Source: Ariolimax columbianus (lineage: Eukaryota > Mollusca > Gastropoda > Stylommatophora > Arionidae). Taken from it: a stretch of 64,000 bases of DNA. Below the pieces are notes generated by a model. The model was not told the DNA's origin. It made no database searches and worked only from the letters and a program-made list of their open reading frames with translations. Of this stretch, positions 1 to 9,550 are shown one piece after another. Each line of letters opens with the position of its first letter. Position 1 is the stretch's first letter. The translations under genes and the position numbers were made by a program. The stretch lies in contig JAVGWX010000013.1 in the NCBI GenBank assembly GCA_036924085.1, positions 50,510,965 through 50,574,964 on the forward strand. The letters run 5' to 3'.

Positions 1-138
1 TACACAACTCTAACACACGCTCTTACACAACTCTAACACGCGCTCTTACACAACTCTAACACGCGCTCTTACAACAACTCTAACACGCGCTCTTACACAA
101 CTCTAACACGCGCTCTTACACAACTCTAACGCGTGCCC
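1..138. repeat. 23-bp tandem array, about 6 copies
   Basis: Six near-identical 23-bp units (core acaactctaacacgcgctct) run from the window edge into the dispersed repeat that follows. The related single-copy region near 63190-63230 has only one unit, so the array looks like a local expansion of a segment of that repeat. The left end is cut by the window. Confidence 0.9.
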
Positions 139-310
139 TCAGGGTAAGGCCCTCCCATTGCACTTTGTTTGAGATTGACCACTGAGATCGCCCTAACTAT
201 CATAGGTACAAACAGATGCACACACGCATCCACGCACTGGTTAATACGTCTTGATATCGGTGAAGACTACGGTGCGGGGTGGAACGAGCCATGCCTCCGC
301 CAGTAAAATA
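120..310 (+). repeat. Dispersed repeat D1, left copy
   Basis: This stretch matches 63200-63410 in the same orientation. Shared blocks include 'gcgccctaacta', 'gcatccaagcactggttaa' (one mismatch here) and 'tccgccagtagaatac' (one mismatch). I see no coding capacity or tRNA-like promoter. The element type is unknown. Confidence 0.75.
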
Positions 311-666
311 CAAACTGACAAACCTTTTACACACGAAAAATAAATAAAATTAACAAAAATTGGAAAGGAAGAAGAATGAGAATGTGGAAAAGAAAAAGAA
401 AGGAAAGAGAAGAATGACAATGAAAATGAGAAGGAAAATGAAGACGATATAAATAGTGAGGAGAATAGAAAGGATACCATGTATCTATGACACTAACAAA
501 ATGAATGGTGTGCGTCTGATACTAAGGTCTGCAACAAATATGTGCTCAGCAGAAAGATGAACGCGCGGCCATCAACGATACAATTCCTGGACAAGCCCTA
601 TAAAGATACAACTAAACAGGCTAAATACTTCGTTCTTTAGATTTGTTCACGTTGACATCTGAAATC
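311..666. other. No recognisable feature
   Basis: The region is purine-rich around 360-470, with no convincing coding sequence, repeat or RNA gene. Confidence 0.6.
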
Positions 667-678
667 GTATGTGGAAAG

Positions 679-1041
679 GGGATCAAGACGCCGAGCAGCG
701 CATGAGCTGCAGTGGTCAGCGACCCATAGCTGACTGCTAGCGTCAGGGCCAGCGAACTAGGAGCTACCAAGACCCTTCTACACCTCCACGCGGTGATCCT
801 GGATAACAGGCTGCAGCAGGGCAGACTAGCTAAGGAGAAGGGATCGAAGAGGGAATGCTAACCCGATACTAAAAAAAATGCTTGCTGAAGTCGGATGTGT
901 TGGATCGAAAGGTGCAAATATCGCAGCCAAGCTGTAAACTACGCCACAAAGCATTCCGTTCTCTGGACTACATTCTGCCACTTAGCTCTTTCAGGGTTTG
1001 GTAGTGGGAGATTGAGAACGAACGAAGAAGAAGAAGAAGAA
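679..1041 (+). mobile_element. SINE-A copy, full length with TSD
   Basis: This is a full-length copy of the commonest dispersed element here. It starts GGGATCAAGACG and ends in GAACGAACGAAG followed by (GAA)n. It is flanked by a perfect 12-bp direct repeat, gtatgtggaaag, at 667-678 and 1042-1053. The TSD plus simple 3' tail is the signature of target-primed reverse transcription. The 5' end is the same in other long copies (39535, 55673), so it is a real element end and not a random truncation. I found no protein and no clear tRNA head, although GATCAAGAC fits a Pol III B-box pattern. The source RNA is unknown. Confidence 0.88.
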
Positions 1042-1053
1042 GTATGTGGAAAG

Positions 1054-1103
1054 ACGACGGAGGAGGAGGAGAAGAAGAAGAAGAAGAAGAAGAAGAAGAA
1101 AGA
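1054..1103. repeat. (GAG/AAG)n microsatellite
   Basis: Purine trinucleotide run directly after the right TSD of the SINE-A copy. It may be the tail of an older neighbouring insertion. Confidence 0.7.
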
Positions 1104-1208
1104 ACAACAAGGAAGACTCTGTCCACGTTTCGCGCCTGCGTGTTCAGATGTACTACCAGGCTCTAATCTGAGTTAGGGAAGAAAATGCTGTAATTTAAGG
1201 AGCTGGCT

Positions 1209-1415
1209 GCTGTCGAAGAAGGATGTGCCAGACTGAAAGGTACAAATATCGCAGTCAAGGTGTAAACTAGCGACATAACGCACTCCGTTCTTCGGACTAT
1301 ATCATGCTACTTGCGAATCCTTGTTCAGGGCATGGTAGTGGGAAATTGAGAACGAACGCAGAAGAAGAAGTAGAAAAAGAAGAAGAAGAAGAAGAAGAAG
1401 ATGAAGACAAAGAAG
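1209..1415 (+). mobile_element. SINE-A copy, 5'-truncated
   Basis: Matches only the 3' half of SINE-A (from 'gaaggatgtgccagactgaaagg' onward) and ends in (GAA)n. It is flanked by aaggagctggct (1197-1208) and aaggaactggct (1416-1427), a 12-bp TSD with one mismatch. A 5' truncation with a TSD shows that LINE-type reverse transcription made this copy. Confidence 0.82.
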
Positions 1416-1494
1416 AAGGAACTGGCTACACATTCTCATACAAATTAACAAATTACAACAAATAAATCTCTTTATCCCCTTTAACATTGTTATT

Positions 1495-1850
1495 CCATCC
1501 TCGTGACATGAGTGGCAGAGGTCGCGGGTTCGAATCACGGTGGAGACCGTCATTTTGTCTCGTGGATGTTCTGGTAAAATTCCCCTGATCTCTGGGTAAT
1601 GAGATCGGACTGCCGTGTAAAGTGTCGAGCACATTAAAAATACCATGGCAGTTAGAAATCTAAAAAAAGATAGACTTAACGGCCTCTGCCCGAACAAAAA
1701 CTAAAGTTACAAATCTATCCAAATTATTTGTATCTTCTCCCAGGCCTAGTAAGGCGCAGGAAGTTGTAAAAAATACCTGCTACATATAGCTGAATCATTA
1801 GGCTAACTGGCAACAGACATGCCTGTTTGAATACCAGGATACCAAGTATT
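1495..1850 (+). mobile_element. tRNA-derived SINE, group T3
   Basis: A B-box-like stretch (gcgggttcgaatcacgg at about 1530-1546) is followed by a body shared with the antisense copy at 2397-2785 and with 56790-57020. Shared words are 'tgatctctgggtaatgagatc', 'gtgtcgagcacatt' and the 3' end 'tgaataccaggat'. The A-box side is decayed. The copy at 2397-2785 is in opposite orientation, so the two form an inverted pair around the 46-bp array. Confidence 0.75.
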
Positions 1851-1989
1851 CCAAGATAAACTTGTTCATTAATGTTGTTACTTTAGTTTCTCATTATCTG
1901 ATCTACTGTTACTTTTATCATCATCTTAGCGCTGCACTTCTCAACCAACTAGGCATTTGTTACTGATACACGTCTTGTCGTAGTAATAC

Positions 1990-2372
1990 ATCTCTCAAAC
2001 TATCTCTACCCATTTTATCGCAACCCTACATCTCTCTAACATCTGTTATCTCTACCCATTTTATCGCTACACTACATCTCTCTAACATCTGTTATCTCTA
2101 CCCATTTGATCGCTACACTACATCTCTCTAACATCTGTTATCTCTACCCATTTGATCGCTACACTACATCTCTCTAACATCTGTTATCTCTACCCATTTT
2201 ATCGCTACACTACATCTCTCTAACATCTGTTATCTCTACCCATTTGATCGCTACACTACATCTCTCTAACATCTGTTATCTCTACCCATTTGATCGCTAC
2301 ACTACATCTCTCTAACATCTGTTTTCTCTACCCATTTGATCGCTACACTACATCTCTCGAACATCTACTACT
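1990..2372. repeat. 46-bp tandem array, about 8 copies
   Basis: Units contain 'ctctaacatctgttatctc' followed by 'tacccatttgatcgctacac'. The copies are almost identical, with T/G variation at 'catttgatcg' or 'cattttatcg'. Degenerate relatives continue on the far side of the SINE at 2397-2785 (2795-2935 and 3170-3250). Confidence 0.92.
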
Positions 2373-2396
2373 TCCATTCGCCTTACCGCAGTACTA

Positions 2397-2785
2397 CTTG
2401 GAATCCTGATATTCAGACATTCATGTAAATGTCCGTTTCGAGGAAGCCGGAGGCGATCCGCAGTAGGTATTCTAAAACTTCCTGCGGCTTACTAGGTCTG
2501 GAGGAAAGTACAAATAATATGGGTAGATGTCTAACTATAATTTTTGAATTTTGTCCGGTCAGCGGCTATTAAGTCTGATCTTTTTGATTTTTAACTACCA
2601 AGGGATTTTTAACGTGCTCGACACTGGATACGGGAGTCGGATCTCACTACCTAGAGATCAGTGGCATTTTTTACCAGAAGATCCAAGTGAAAAAAAATTC
2701 TGGTCTTCACCGTGATTCGAACCTGCTATACTCCGCACCTGAGGCGGTCACCTTACCTCGAAACCACTGAGCCCCCTGCCCAATT
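2397..2785 (-). mobile_element. tRNA-derived SINE, group T3, inserted in array
   Basis: On the minus strand the head carries an A-box-like stretch (gctcagtggtttcgagg) and a B-box (aggttcgaatcacgg), then the T3 body, ending near aatatcaggattccaag. A 9-bp direct repeat, gcagtacta, flanks it at 2388-2396 and 2786-2794. The insertion is therefore younger than the tandem array sequence on both sides. Confidence 0.83.
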
Positions 2786-2794
2786 GCAGTACTA

Positions 2795-3260
2795 TATCTC
2801 CCAAAAAAACCAGTTACCTCTATTTCTCTTACCGCAGTACTACATCTGTGACTTCCACTCTTTGTTTCCTAATATTACATCTATTAAACATATGTTACTT
2901 TCACTCTCTATCATTACATCTCTTAAACACCTGGGCCACTCAAAATACGTATCAATGATTTTGCTCTTCAACAGGCCCATGAGTTCAAGTATTTGGGCAG
3001 TATTTTTTCGGCAGACGGCAGGATCGACAGGTGTCAGCTGTCACCACTGCTTTAGAGTGATTGTGCACTGACATGGGCTGACATTGACCGACGCAACGCA
3101 CTTGGCGCAGAATAGATGACTTAAACTCCCCACGCCGCTCAACGGCCCAAATGTAAAGAAAACCAACTAACTAAACATCTGTTACTTCCACTCTCTTACC
3201 CTACTATTTCATCTGTTACTTCCACTCTCTTACCCTAATATCATACCTCTTAAACATCCA
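2795..3260. repeat. Degenerate continuation of 46-bp repeat, plus RT scrap
   Basis: Loose copies of 'acatctgttacttccactctcttacc' occur on both sides of a short unrelated stretch. In that stretch, 2955-3030 on the plus strand reads as HEFKYLGSIFSADGRIDR. This is the conserved FKYLG block found near the end of LINE reverse transcriptases, so a small RT fragment lies inside the repeat. Confidence 0.6.
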
Positions 3261-3568
3261 ACTCCAACCAATGTAGTGATTTTCCCGAGAATTCAACTCT
3301 GGCATCCTAATGATGCTGGTGTGCAATAAATCAGGAGTCTGGTGACTGGCATTTAAAATTCTGCTTTAATTATCTTTGGCCAGCGAAGTTCCTGTGGAGA
3401 AATCCTGTTCTTCTGCGGGTTGTAAAGTGCAGGAATCCTAAGAGTTCTTCCCAAGTAGTTAGTCAAGCTCGGTGTAACATTTATTGAAACCACTTGTATA
3501 TTTTTTTTTAACAAGAGAGGAATACTATCTTCAGCTGCAAACTCTCGCTCCTTTTGCAAGATACATGT

Positions 3569-3573
<5 letters not shown>

Positions 3574-3613
<40 letters not shown>
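3574..3613. repeat. (GA)n microsatellite
   Basis: A run of about 20 GA dinucleotides, continuing as GA-rich sequence to about 3630. Confidence 0.95.
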
Positions 3614-3615
<2 letters not shown>

Positions 3616-3775
3616 TGGGAGAGGGGAGGTAGAGAGGGTTACATTGAGGCTGAACTAAAAAATCCTTTTTTCAGTATTGTTGCTAAATTGAAGAACACAA
3701 ATCTAAAGAATAAACATTCCCCTACTTTTCGTTTGCTTGTGGTTTTGTTTTATGTCAGTTCTGTTGCAAATGTGG

Positions 3776-4318
3776 GGATCAAGATGCTGAGCTGTGCATG
3801 ATCTGTGGCGGTCAGGGACCAACAACTAATTACTAGCGTGAGGGCCAGCGTCCCAGAACTACCAAGACACTTCTACATCTCCACTCCATGATCTTGGATA
3901 ACAGGCTGCAGCAGAGCAGACTGCCTAAGTAGAAGGGTTCGAAGAGTAAATGCTAACCTGGCACTAACAAATGCCATGCAGTAGTCAGGTTATCGGTCCG
4001 ACAGGTGCACATCCGCAGTCAAGCTGTAAACTACAACATAACGCATTCCGTTCTCCGGACTACCGCATGCTACTTGCAAAGCCCTTTTCAGGACTTGGAA
4101 GCCGGGGTTTGAGAACGTTCAGGACTTGGTAGCGGAGGTTTGAGAACGTTCAGGACTTGGAAGCCGGGGTTTGAGAACGTTCAAGACTTGGAAGCCGGGG
4201 TTTGAGAACTTTCAGGACTTGGAAGCCGGGGTTTAAGAACGTTCAGGACTTGGAAGCCGGGGTTTGAGAACGTTCAGGACTTGGAAGCCGGGGTTTGAGA
4301 ACGAATGACGCAGAAGAA
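3776..4318 (+). mobile_element. SINE-A copy with internally amplified 3' end
   Basis: An older, diverged SINE-A starts ggggatcaagatgctgagc and ends 'gacgcagaagaaaaagaa'. All body blocks are present in order. Just before the tail, the segment from 'ttcaggacttgg' to 'gagaacg' is repeated seven times (31-bp units, 4089-4304). Normal copies have it once. No clear TSD was found. Confidence 0.85.
4089..4304. repeat. 31-bp tandem array inside SINE-A, 7 copies
   Basis: The unit runs from ttcaggacttggaagccggg to the following tttgagaacg. It corresponds to the 3' segment that is single-copy in other SINE-A members (for example 'ttcagggtttggtagtggga' at about 988-1007). The array lies wholly within the SINE. 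Confidence 0.92.
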
Positions 4319-4339
4319 AAAGAATAATCTCAGTCTCTA

Positions 4340-4803
4340 TGGTTCTACGACAAATTGTCTTAGTCCGGTGCATCTTAGTCCGGTGCATCTTAGTCCTTAG
4401 TCCGGTGCATCTTTGTCCGGTGTATCTTAGTCCAGTGCATCTTAGTACGCACATATTAGTGCGGTGCATTTTAGTCTGATGCATCTTTGTTCAGTGCATC
4501 TTATTGGTCCGGCACATCTTAGTCTGGCGCATCTTAGTCTGGTGCATCTGAGTTCGGTGCATCTTAGTCCAGCGCATATTAGTTCGGTGCATATTAGTCC
4601 AGTGCATATTATTTCAGTGCATAGTAGCCCAGTGAATCTTAGTCCAGTGCATATTAGGTGCACAGTAGTTCGGTGCATCTTAGTCTGGCGCATATTAGTC
4701 CGGTGCATCTTAGTCCGGCGCATATTAGTTCGGCGTATCTTAGTTCGACGCATCATAGACCGGTGCATCTTAGTCCGGTGCACCTTAGTCCGGTGCATCT
4801 TTT
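4340..4803. repeat. 15-bp tandem array, about 30 degenerate copies
   Basis: The core unit is cttagtccggtgcat, with substitutions such as ttcgg and tctgg. Because 15 is a multiple of three, several frames stay open on both strands and give short repetitive peptides (MHRTK-type). These are by-products and not genes. Confidence 0.9.
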
Positions 4804-4892
4804 ACCTACCCTTTGCAGGATGATGGTGTCTGGTTCTTTACTTAGGACATGAACAGTCCAATTCCAGCGTCGAGTGATTACGATGCTGTTCT

Positions 4893-5640
4893 TCGCCTTC
4901 TTCTTTGCGATCAGGATCTTTGGTCATGCTATATCTGCAGGCCAGTCGCCAAGATGAAGTCTGTAGTCTTCACCAGGTCAGAGGTGCTGTCCCACATATT
5001 CTGCCTCACCTCCTCGCCCTCTGGACAGGTCCGATATCTGATTTCCCTATAGAGTGGGCATTATGTTTTATGTGAGAATTCATCGGTGTGTGAGATCTTC
5101 AGTCGGTACAGATGTTCTGTTATTCTGTAGTGACCAGTTCTCAGGCGAAATAAGGTAGTTTGTTGGTTTCTTTTGAGATGGTGAATTGGGTCTGGTGCAC
5201 TGCTTATGTTTCTGTTGTCTCTGCCTTGTTGTATATACTGATTTATGATGATGTTCGTTATCTCTCTGTGTGGTACTCAATCATTACATTCTTCCTTTTT
5301 ACTGCCATCTTTTGCCATAGCATCAGCTCTCTCGTTTCTCGTGACTCCGCAGTCGTAGGGTAGTCATCGCAGCGCTATTGTTGAGAATCTCTGAAATTTT
5401 TATTGTTCTTCTCTGATTTCTGATAACAGCGGTTCGTTGTTTGTTTTCTGAATTGTTTCTATTAGAAATCTGCAGTCTGTAAATACAGCTATTTTTGTTG
5501 ATGGTTGCTTTTCTGCCTCAAGTATTCTCAGTGCTTTCAAAAGAGCCATGGCTTCTGCTCTGATGATGGTGTTCATAGCTTGATTGCTACAGGCAAGCTG
5601 CTCTCGGCTGGTGATAGTGATCCACAAGTCGAATGAGAAG
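4893..5640 (-). pseudogene. LINE RNase H domain and C-terminal tail, relic
   Basis: On the minus strand the middle of a LINE-type RNase H is readable: an AEAMALLKAL block holding the catalytic Glu, VFTDCRFLIETI with the second Asp, then (frame shifted) CGVTRNERADAMAKDGS, which matches the H...GNE.AD.LA motif, then FRLRTGHYRITEHLYRLKI. It ends TTDFILATGLQI followed by a stop near 4941. The N-terminal YTDGS block is absent and stops and shifts are present, so the gene is dead. Downstream of the stop the sequence becomes gatcgcaaagaagaaggcga, a degraded GAA-type 3' tail like that of the RNase H LINE at 6953-7991. Confidence 0.75.
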
Positions 5641-5934
5641 TGACAACTTTACTGCTATTCTTTCCGTTACTATCCAGTGCCCACACAAAATCGATCGTTC
5701 TTTTTCTTCTGTCCTACAGCTCTTGCCATACGGTGTCACAGAGAAGCGAGATGGATAGATTCAAGAGGGAGGCTTGTGTTGTCCTTAGGTGTAACTTCCT
5801 GAGAATGTCAGAGACACCCTCGATCCATCGACGTCGTGGTTTGTCTCTTGCTCGTGGAACTGAGACCTGCGTTTCCTATGCTCTTGATGCAGCCTGGTCA
5901 TAATGCGTCGTGACTAAATGAGCAAACCACTTGA

Positions 5935-6645
5935 TTTGTTGTGAGACAATGTAGGCACTAACTGGGTTTGTTGAGAATCAATGTAGGCACTATCTGGGTT
6001 TGTTGAGAGTCAATGTAGGCACTAACTGGGTTTGTTGAGAGTCAATGTAGGCACTAACTGGGTTTGTTGAGAGTCAATGTAGGCACTAACTGGGTTTGTT
6101 GAGAGTCAATGTAGGCACTAACTGGGTTTGTTGAGAGTCAATGTAGGCACTAACTGGGTTTGTTGAGAGTCAATGTAGGCACTAACTGGGTTTGTTGAGA
6201 GTCAATGTAGGCACTAACTGGGTTTGTTGAGAGTCAATGTAGGCACTAACTGGGTTTGTTGAGAGTCAATGTAGGCACTAACTGGGTTTGTTGAGAGTCA
6301 ATGTAGGCACTAACTGGGTTTGTTGAGAGTCAATGTAGGCACTAACTGGGTTTGTTGAGAGTCAATGTAGGCACTAACTGGCTTTGTTGAGAGTCAATGT
6401 AGGCACTAACTGGGTTTGTTGAGAGTCAATGTAGGCACTAACTGAGTTTGTTGAGAGTCAATGTAGGCACTAACTGGGTTTGTTGAGAGTCAATGTAGGC
6501 ACTAACTGGGTTTGTTGAGAGTCAATGTAGGCACTAACTGGGTTTGTTGAGAGTCAATGTAGGCACTAACTGGGGTTGTTGAGAGTCAATGTAGGCACTA
6601 ACTGGGGTTGTTGAGAGTCAATGTAGGCACTAACTGGGTTTGTCC
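5935..6645. repeat. 32-bp tandem array inside an RT reading frame, about 22 copies
   Basis: The unit is tgttgagagtcaatgtaggc followed by actaactgggtt. Minus-strand flanks read ...RQIVGTNP on one side and QQIKWFAHLV on the other, which are adjacent in related RTs. The array therefore expanded the codons between them. Because 32 is not a multiple of three, the expansion breaks the frame. Confidence 0.93.
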
Positions 6646-6952
6646 CCACTATCTGCCTCAGCGTGATGTTGTGGATTCGGTCACGGATTGTCTTTTCGGC
6701 TGCACTTCTCACACAGCGCATCTTACAGCTCTGGATATTACTCTTATAGGTTGCTAGTAAGGATAAAGATTGACATTGGTAACACAATGTAGAAATAAAT
6801 AATGTATTTATCAATTGACAGAAGCATTCTGGATATATTAAAATCTGTGCAATTTGATAGTGGATACTGTTCGTCTTCTGAATTCTATGTTAAATCTGTC
6901 TGTCCACTCTGCCGTCATCAGTGACCATACCTAGGTATTTGAACTCCTTAAC

Positions 6953-7991
6953 CCAAAGCAAAGATGCACGAAGATCCCACAAACGCACAAACAACACCAA
7001 AACCCATCACTACTGTACGAAAACCTACCTGGAGGCAGGATATATTTCCAGAGGTGGTAGAAAATATACTAGGTATTGCAAACAAAAACTGCCAGACTGA
7101 AAAAGAAAGGAGAGACACTACCCTAAGCTTCATAACGAAAAGCTACCCAAGCATGGACTGGACCCATGCATACACCGACGGTTCTGTAACAAACACTACA
7201 CAGAACGGAGGGGCAGGAGCATTCCTGAACCTACCAAGTGGCAGACAAATAACACTGTCATTCGCTACTGGTAAGTACACAAGCAATTTCAGAGCGGAGG
7301 CAGAGGCACTGAGGGCGGCAGTGGAAGAAATGGTGACACACAGTGAAAATGAGAGCCATATAGTTCTGCTGACAGATGCTCTCGAAGTAGTCACAGCGCT
7401 AAAAAGCCAGAAAAACATTGAGCTTAATGACCTAAGAGCAGCACTCTGCAAACTGTGCCAGCAGTCCGCACCAAAAAGGGTAGTGGTACAGTGGGTCCCG
7501 TCACACTGCAACATCCAAGGCAACGAGGAGGAAGACAGACTGGCAAAAGAAGGTACAAGACTACCACAAACAGATACCAGTATGACGTACGAAGAGTCAA
7601 AACGGCTTATCAAAGCCAGATACATGACCAAATGGGAAACCGAACATACTGGTTACACCAAAAACGATGCCTATTACCAGTTGAACCGAAGAGAGCAGGT
7701 CGTTGTCTTCAGACTTCGCACTGGCCACAACAGACTGAGGTACCACCTATTCAACAAATTGAAGATAGGGTGTACCGACGAATGCCCGTGCGGTACTGGT
7801 AAAATGACCACTGAACATCTGCTGCAGAACTGCCCGACATACGAGGATCAGAGAGAGCAGATGTGGCCATTACCAGTGGAACTGCAAGACAAGCTCTATG
7901 GCAGTGGCGAGAGCCTCAGGACGACCGCCGCTTTTTTCGAAAAAATAATGGTTACTGTCTGACTGTGTACGCAGAAGAAGAAGAAGAAGAA
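6953..7991 (+). mobile_element. 5'-truncated RNase H LINE insertion with TSD
   Basis: The insertion is bounded by a perfect 12-bp duplication, gaactccttaac, at 6941-6952 and 7992-8003. It begins in open reading frame, carries the RNase H gene, and ends tgtacgcagaagaagaag in a (GAA)n tail. The duplicated site lies inside the antisense RT relic, which reads on across the join if the insert is ignored. Intact ends, perfect TSD and open frame suggest a fairly recent insertion. Confidence 0.9.
6964..7962 (+). CDS. LINE RNase H domain with C-terminal Cys/His tail, N-terminally truncated
   Basis: RNase H degrades the RNA strand of RNA/DNA hybrids and is the last enzymatic domain of some LINE polyproteins. 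In the 332-residue reading frame the four catalytic acids are visible: D72 in YTDGS, E112 in NFRAEAEAL, D138 in LLTDALEVV and D191 in GNEEEDRLAKEG. The active-site His is H181 in WVPSHCNIQGN. A C-terminal Cys/His cluster follows (C270, C274, C276, H285, C290), then the tail GESLRTTAAFFEKI and a stop. The frame is open up to the 5' junction at 6953, so the ATG at 6964 is probably an internal Met of the parent polyprotein. Endonuclease and RT are missing, so the copy cannot move by itself. Family assignment to an RNase H-bearing (I-like) LINE is inference. Confidence 0.85.
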   Translation: MHEDPTNAQTTPKPITTVRKPTWRQDIFPEVVENILGIANKNCQTEKERRDTTLSFITKSYPSMDWTHAYTDGSVTNTTQNGGAGAFLNLPSGRQITLSFATGKYTSNFRAEAEALRAAVEEMVTHSENESHIVLLTDALEVVTALKSQKNIELNDLRAALCKLCQQSAPKRVVVQWVPSHCNIQGNEEEDRLAKEGTRLPQTDTSMTYEESKRLIKARYMTKWETEHTGYTKNDAYYQLNRREQVVVFRLRTGHNRLRYHLFNKLKIGCTDECPCGTGKMTTEHLLQNCPTYEDQREQMWPLPVELQDKLYGSGESLRTTAAFFEKIMVTV

Positions 7992-8052
7992 GAACTCCTT
8001 AACTTGCTTGATAACAGATCATTAGTGAGTGCTAACCCTAGCGAGTACATTA

Positions 8053-8345
8053 GCTGACAGCTTCCAGTGACTCATGTCTAGTTGCTTGCATCAGGGCCAG
8101 CGAGCCATAACTGACCAACACCCCATTGCGCCTCCACTTGGCGGCCCTGGAAACAGGCTGCACTAGACACTAGTGCAGTCTGGCCAAGGGATAAAGATCG
8201 CAGTCGGAAGGCAAACCTGGTACTAAAAAAAGCCAACTGAAAAAAGGTGTGTCGTGCCTAAAGACGCATACATCGCAGCCTCGCTATAAACTACGAAACA
8301 ACGCCCTGTTCAGAACGAGCGCTAAAAAAGCAGAAGAAAGGCAGC
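8053..8345 (+). mobile_element. SINE-A2, diverged subfamily copy
   Basis: A diverged relative of SINE-A holding the blocks 'gcatcagggccagcgagcc', 'cctccacttggcggccctgg', 'cctggtactaaaaa' and 'cgctataaactacgaaacaacg', ending near gcagaagaaagg. The copy at 26105-26395 shares its private changes (cctccaagcggcggccct and aacgccctgttcag), which defines a subfamily. Confidence 0.72.
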
Positions 8346-8464
8346 CAGTGTTGACTCCCGGGGAATACAAAATATGCTCCCTAAAACATGTGAGTCATGT
8401 CGTAAAAGGCGAATGAAAAGGGTTGTGAGTAAACCTAGCAATATCATCAACTAAGATTTAGATA

Positions 8465-9005
8465 AAGTAAGTCCAGGTAGTAGTGAAAAAGTCGAATGCA
8501 ATGTTAGGTATGACAAAAAGAAATATTAAACATAGGAGCAAGAAAGTGATTATCAAACTGTATAACGCATTAGTTAGACCTAGATTGGAGTACTGTGTAC
8601 AGGCATGGAGTCCTTATCGTAGAGGAGATATAAACATGCTGGAAAGGATACAAAGAAGAGTGGCAAATCTGATAGTGGGATTCTAGAATTATAGTTATGA
8701 AGAAAGACTCAGAAAAAAACCGGTCCACGGTGTCTAGATCAGAGAAGAATTCGAGGTGACTTAATTCAGGTTAATACAGATTAGATATTAGGAAATATTG
8801 TTTTAGTCAGAAAGTGGTGAATGCTTGGAATGCATTGTCACAGGAAGTAGTGGAGGCAAGCACAATTAATGCATTTAAGAATAGATTGAATGCGCATAGA
8901 TTTTAGAGCAAGGAAATGTTAATAAAACTGTTTGTACACAGATTCTGCAGTGACTTCCAAACCAAAGACGTTAAGTTAAGGTAAGTTAAGTTAAGGTAAG
9001 TTAAG
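8465..9005 (+). pseudogene. CR1-like LINE 3' end, relic
   Basis: The plus strand encodes KKSNAMLGMTKRNIKHRSKK then PRLEYCVQAWSPYRRGDI and MLERIQRRVANLIVGF, the conserved C-terminal block of CR1/jockey-type RTs. After a stop, degraded homology continues (SYEERLRKK, and VVNAWNALSQEVVEASTINAF in another frame). The 3' end is acgttaagttaaggtaagtt, a short-repeat tail. The antisense copy at 31800-33040 is the same family and longer. The foldback arms at 63.5-63.9 kb carry the same 3' tail. Confidence 0.83.
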
Positions 9006-9550
9006 AAACTACTTCTACAAAAATATACAAATAGATTTGTCGCAGGATTCAGCGCAGGACCAATTGCAGGGGCTGGTCTTACGCTTGATATAGCACACAA
9101 ACAGGGATTTTAAAAATTGGATGTTGCGATACGATCAGATATCACATTCTAGGTGAAACATGTGCTTCGTTCTACCTCAGAATTATACATCAACAAATAC
9201 AACGGACTGAACAGCCAAGAAGGATTTAGAAACAGGGAGATGTGGAAATAATAGAATCTAGCATTATTAGATTATCTGTGTGGCCCAGCAGACAAAGAAG
9301 TGAACACACCTCAACACCCACGTTCATTAATTCTCTGGCAATAATCGTTGATTCCGTCGAAGCATTTCTATAAAAAAAGCACCCAATGATCCACCGTCAT
9401 TATTACCTAAACAAGCACACGCTAACACGATTAGTACAGGTAGGGGTACCGTGCGATATACGAGGAAGTCAATGTTTTGCTGGATTAATTTCTGGTTTGA
9501 GGTCCGTTTCAACATTGGCAATCCGCTGTCTTGTCAAACAAATTAGTTGA
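9006..9550. other. No recognisable feature
   Basis: No coding homology, tandem repeat or match to the other families of this window was recognised. Confidence 0.5.

Larger units (their letters stand above)
5700..8040 (-). pseudogene. LINE reverse transcriptase 3' region, interrupted twice
   Basis: Read on the minus strand from 8040 leftward. First comes VIKQVKEFKYLGMVTDDG, the FKYLG block near the RT C-terminus, which is split by the RNase H LINE insertion at 6953-7991. Next are ATYKSNIQSCKMRCVRSA and KTIRDRIHNITLRQIVGT. Then comes a 32-bp tandem array (5935-6645). After it, QQIKWFAHLV and ARDKPRRRWIEGVSDILR lead to a stop near 5718 and a poor GAA tail. This order is that of the C-terminal part of endonuclease/RT-type LINE proteins (QLRWFGHV...GRPRKRW motifs). 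In-frame stops and the two interruptions make it a relic. No catalytic RT core remains. Confidence 0.8.
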
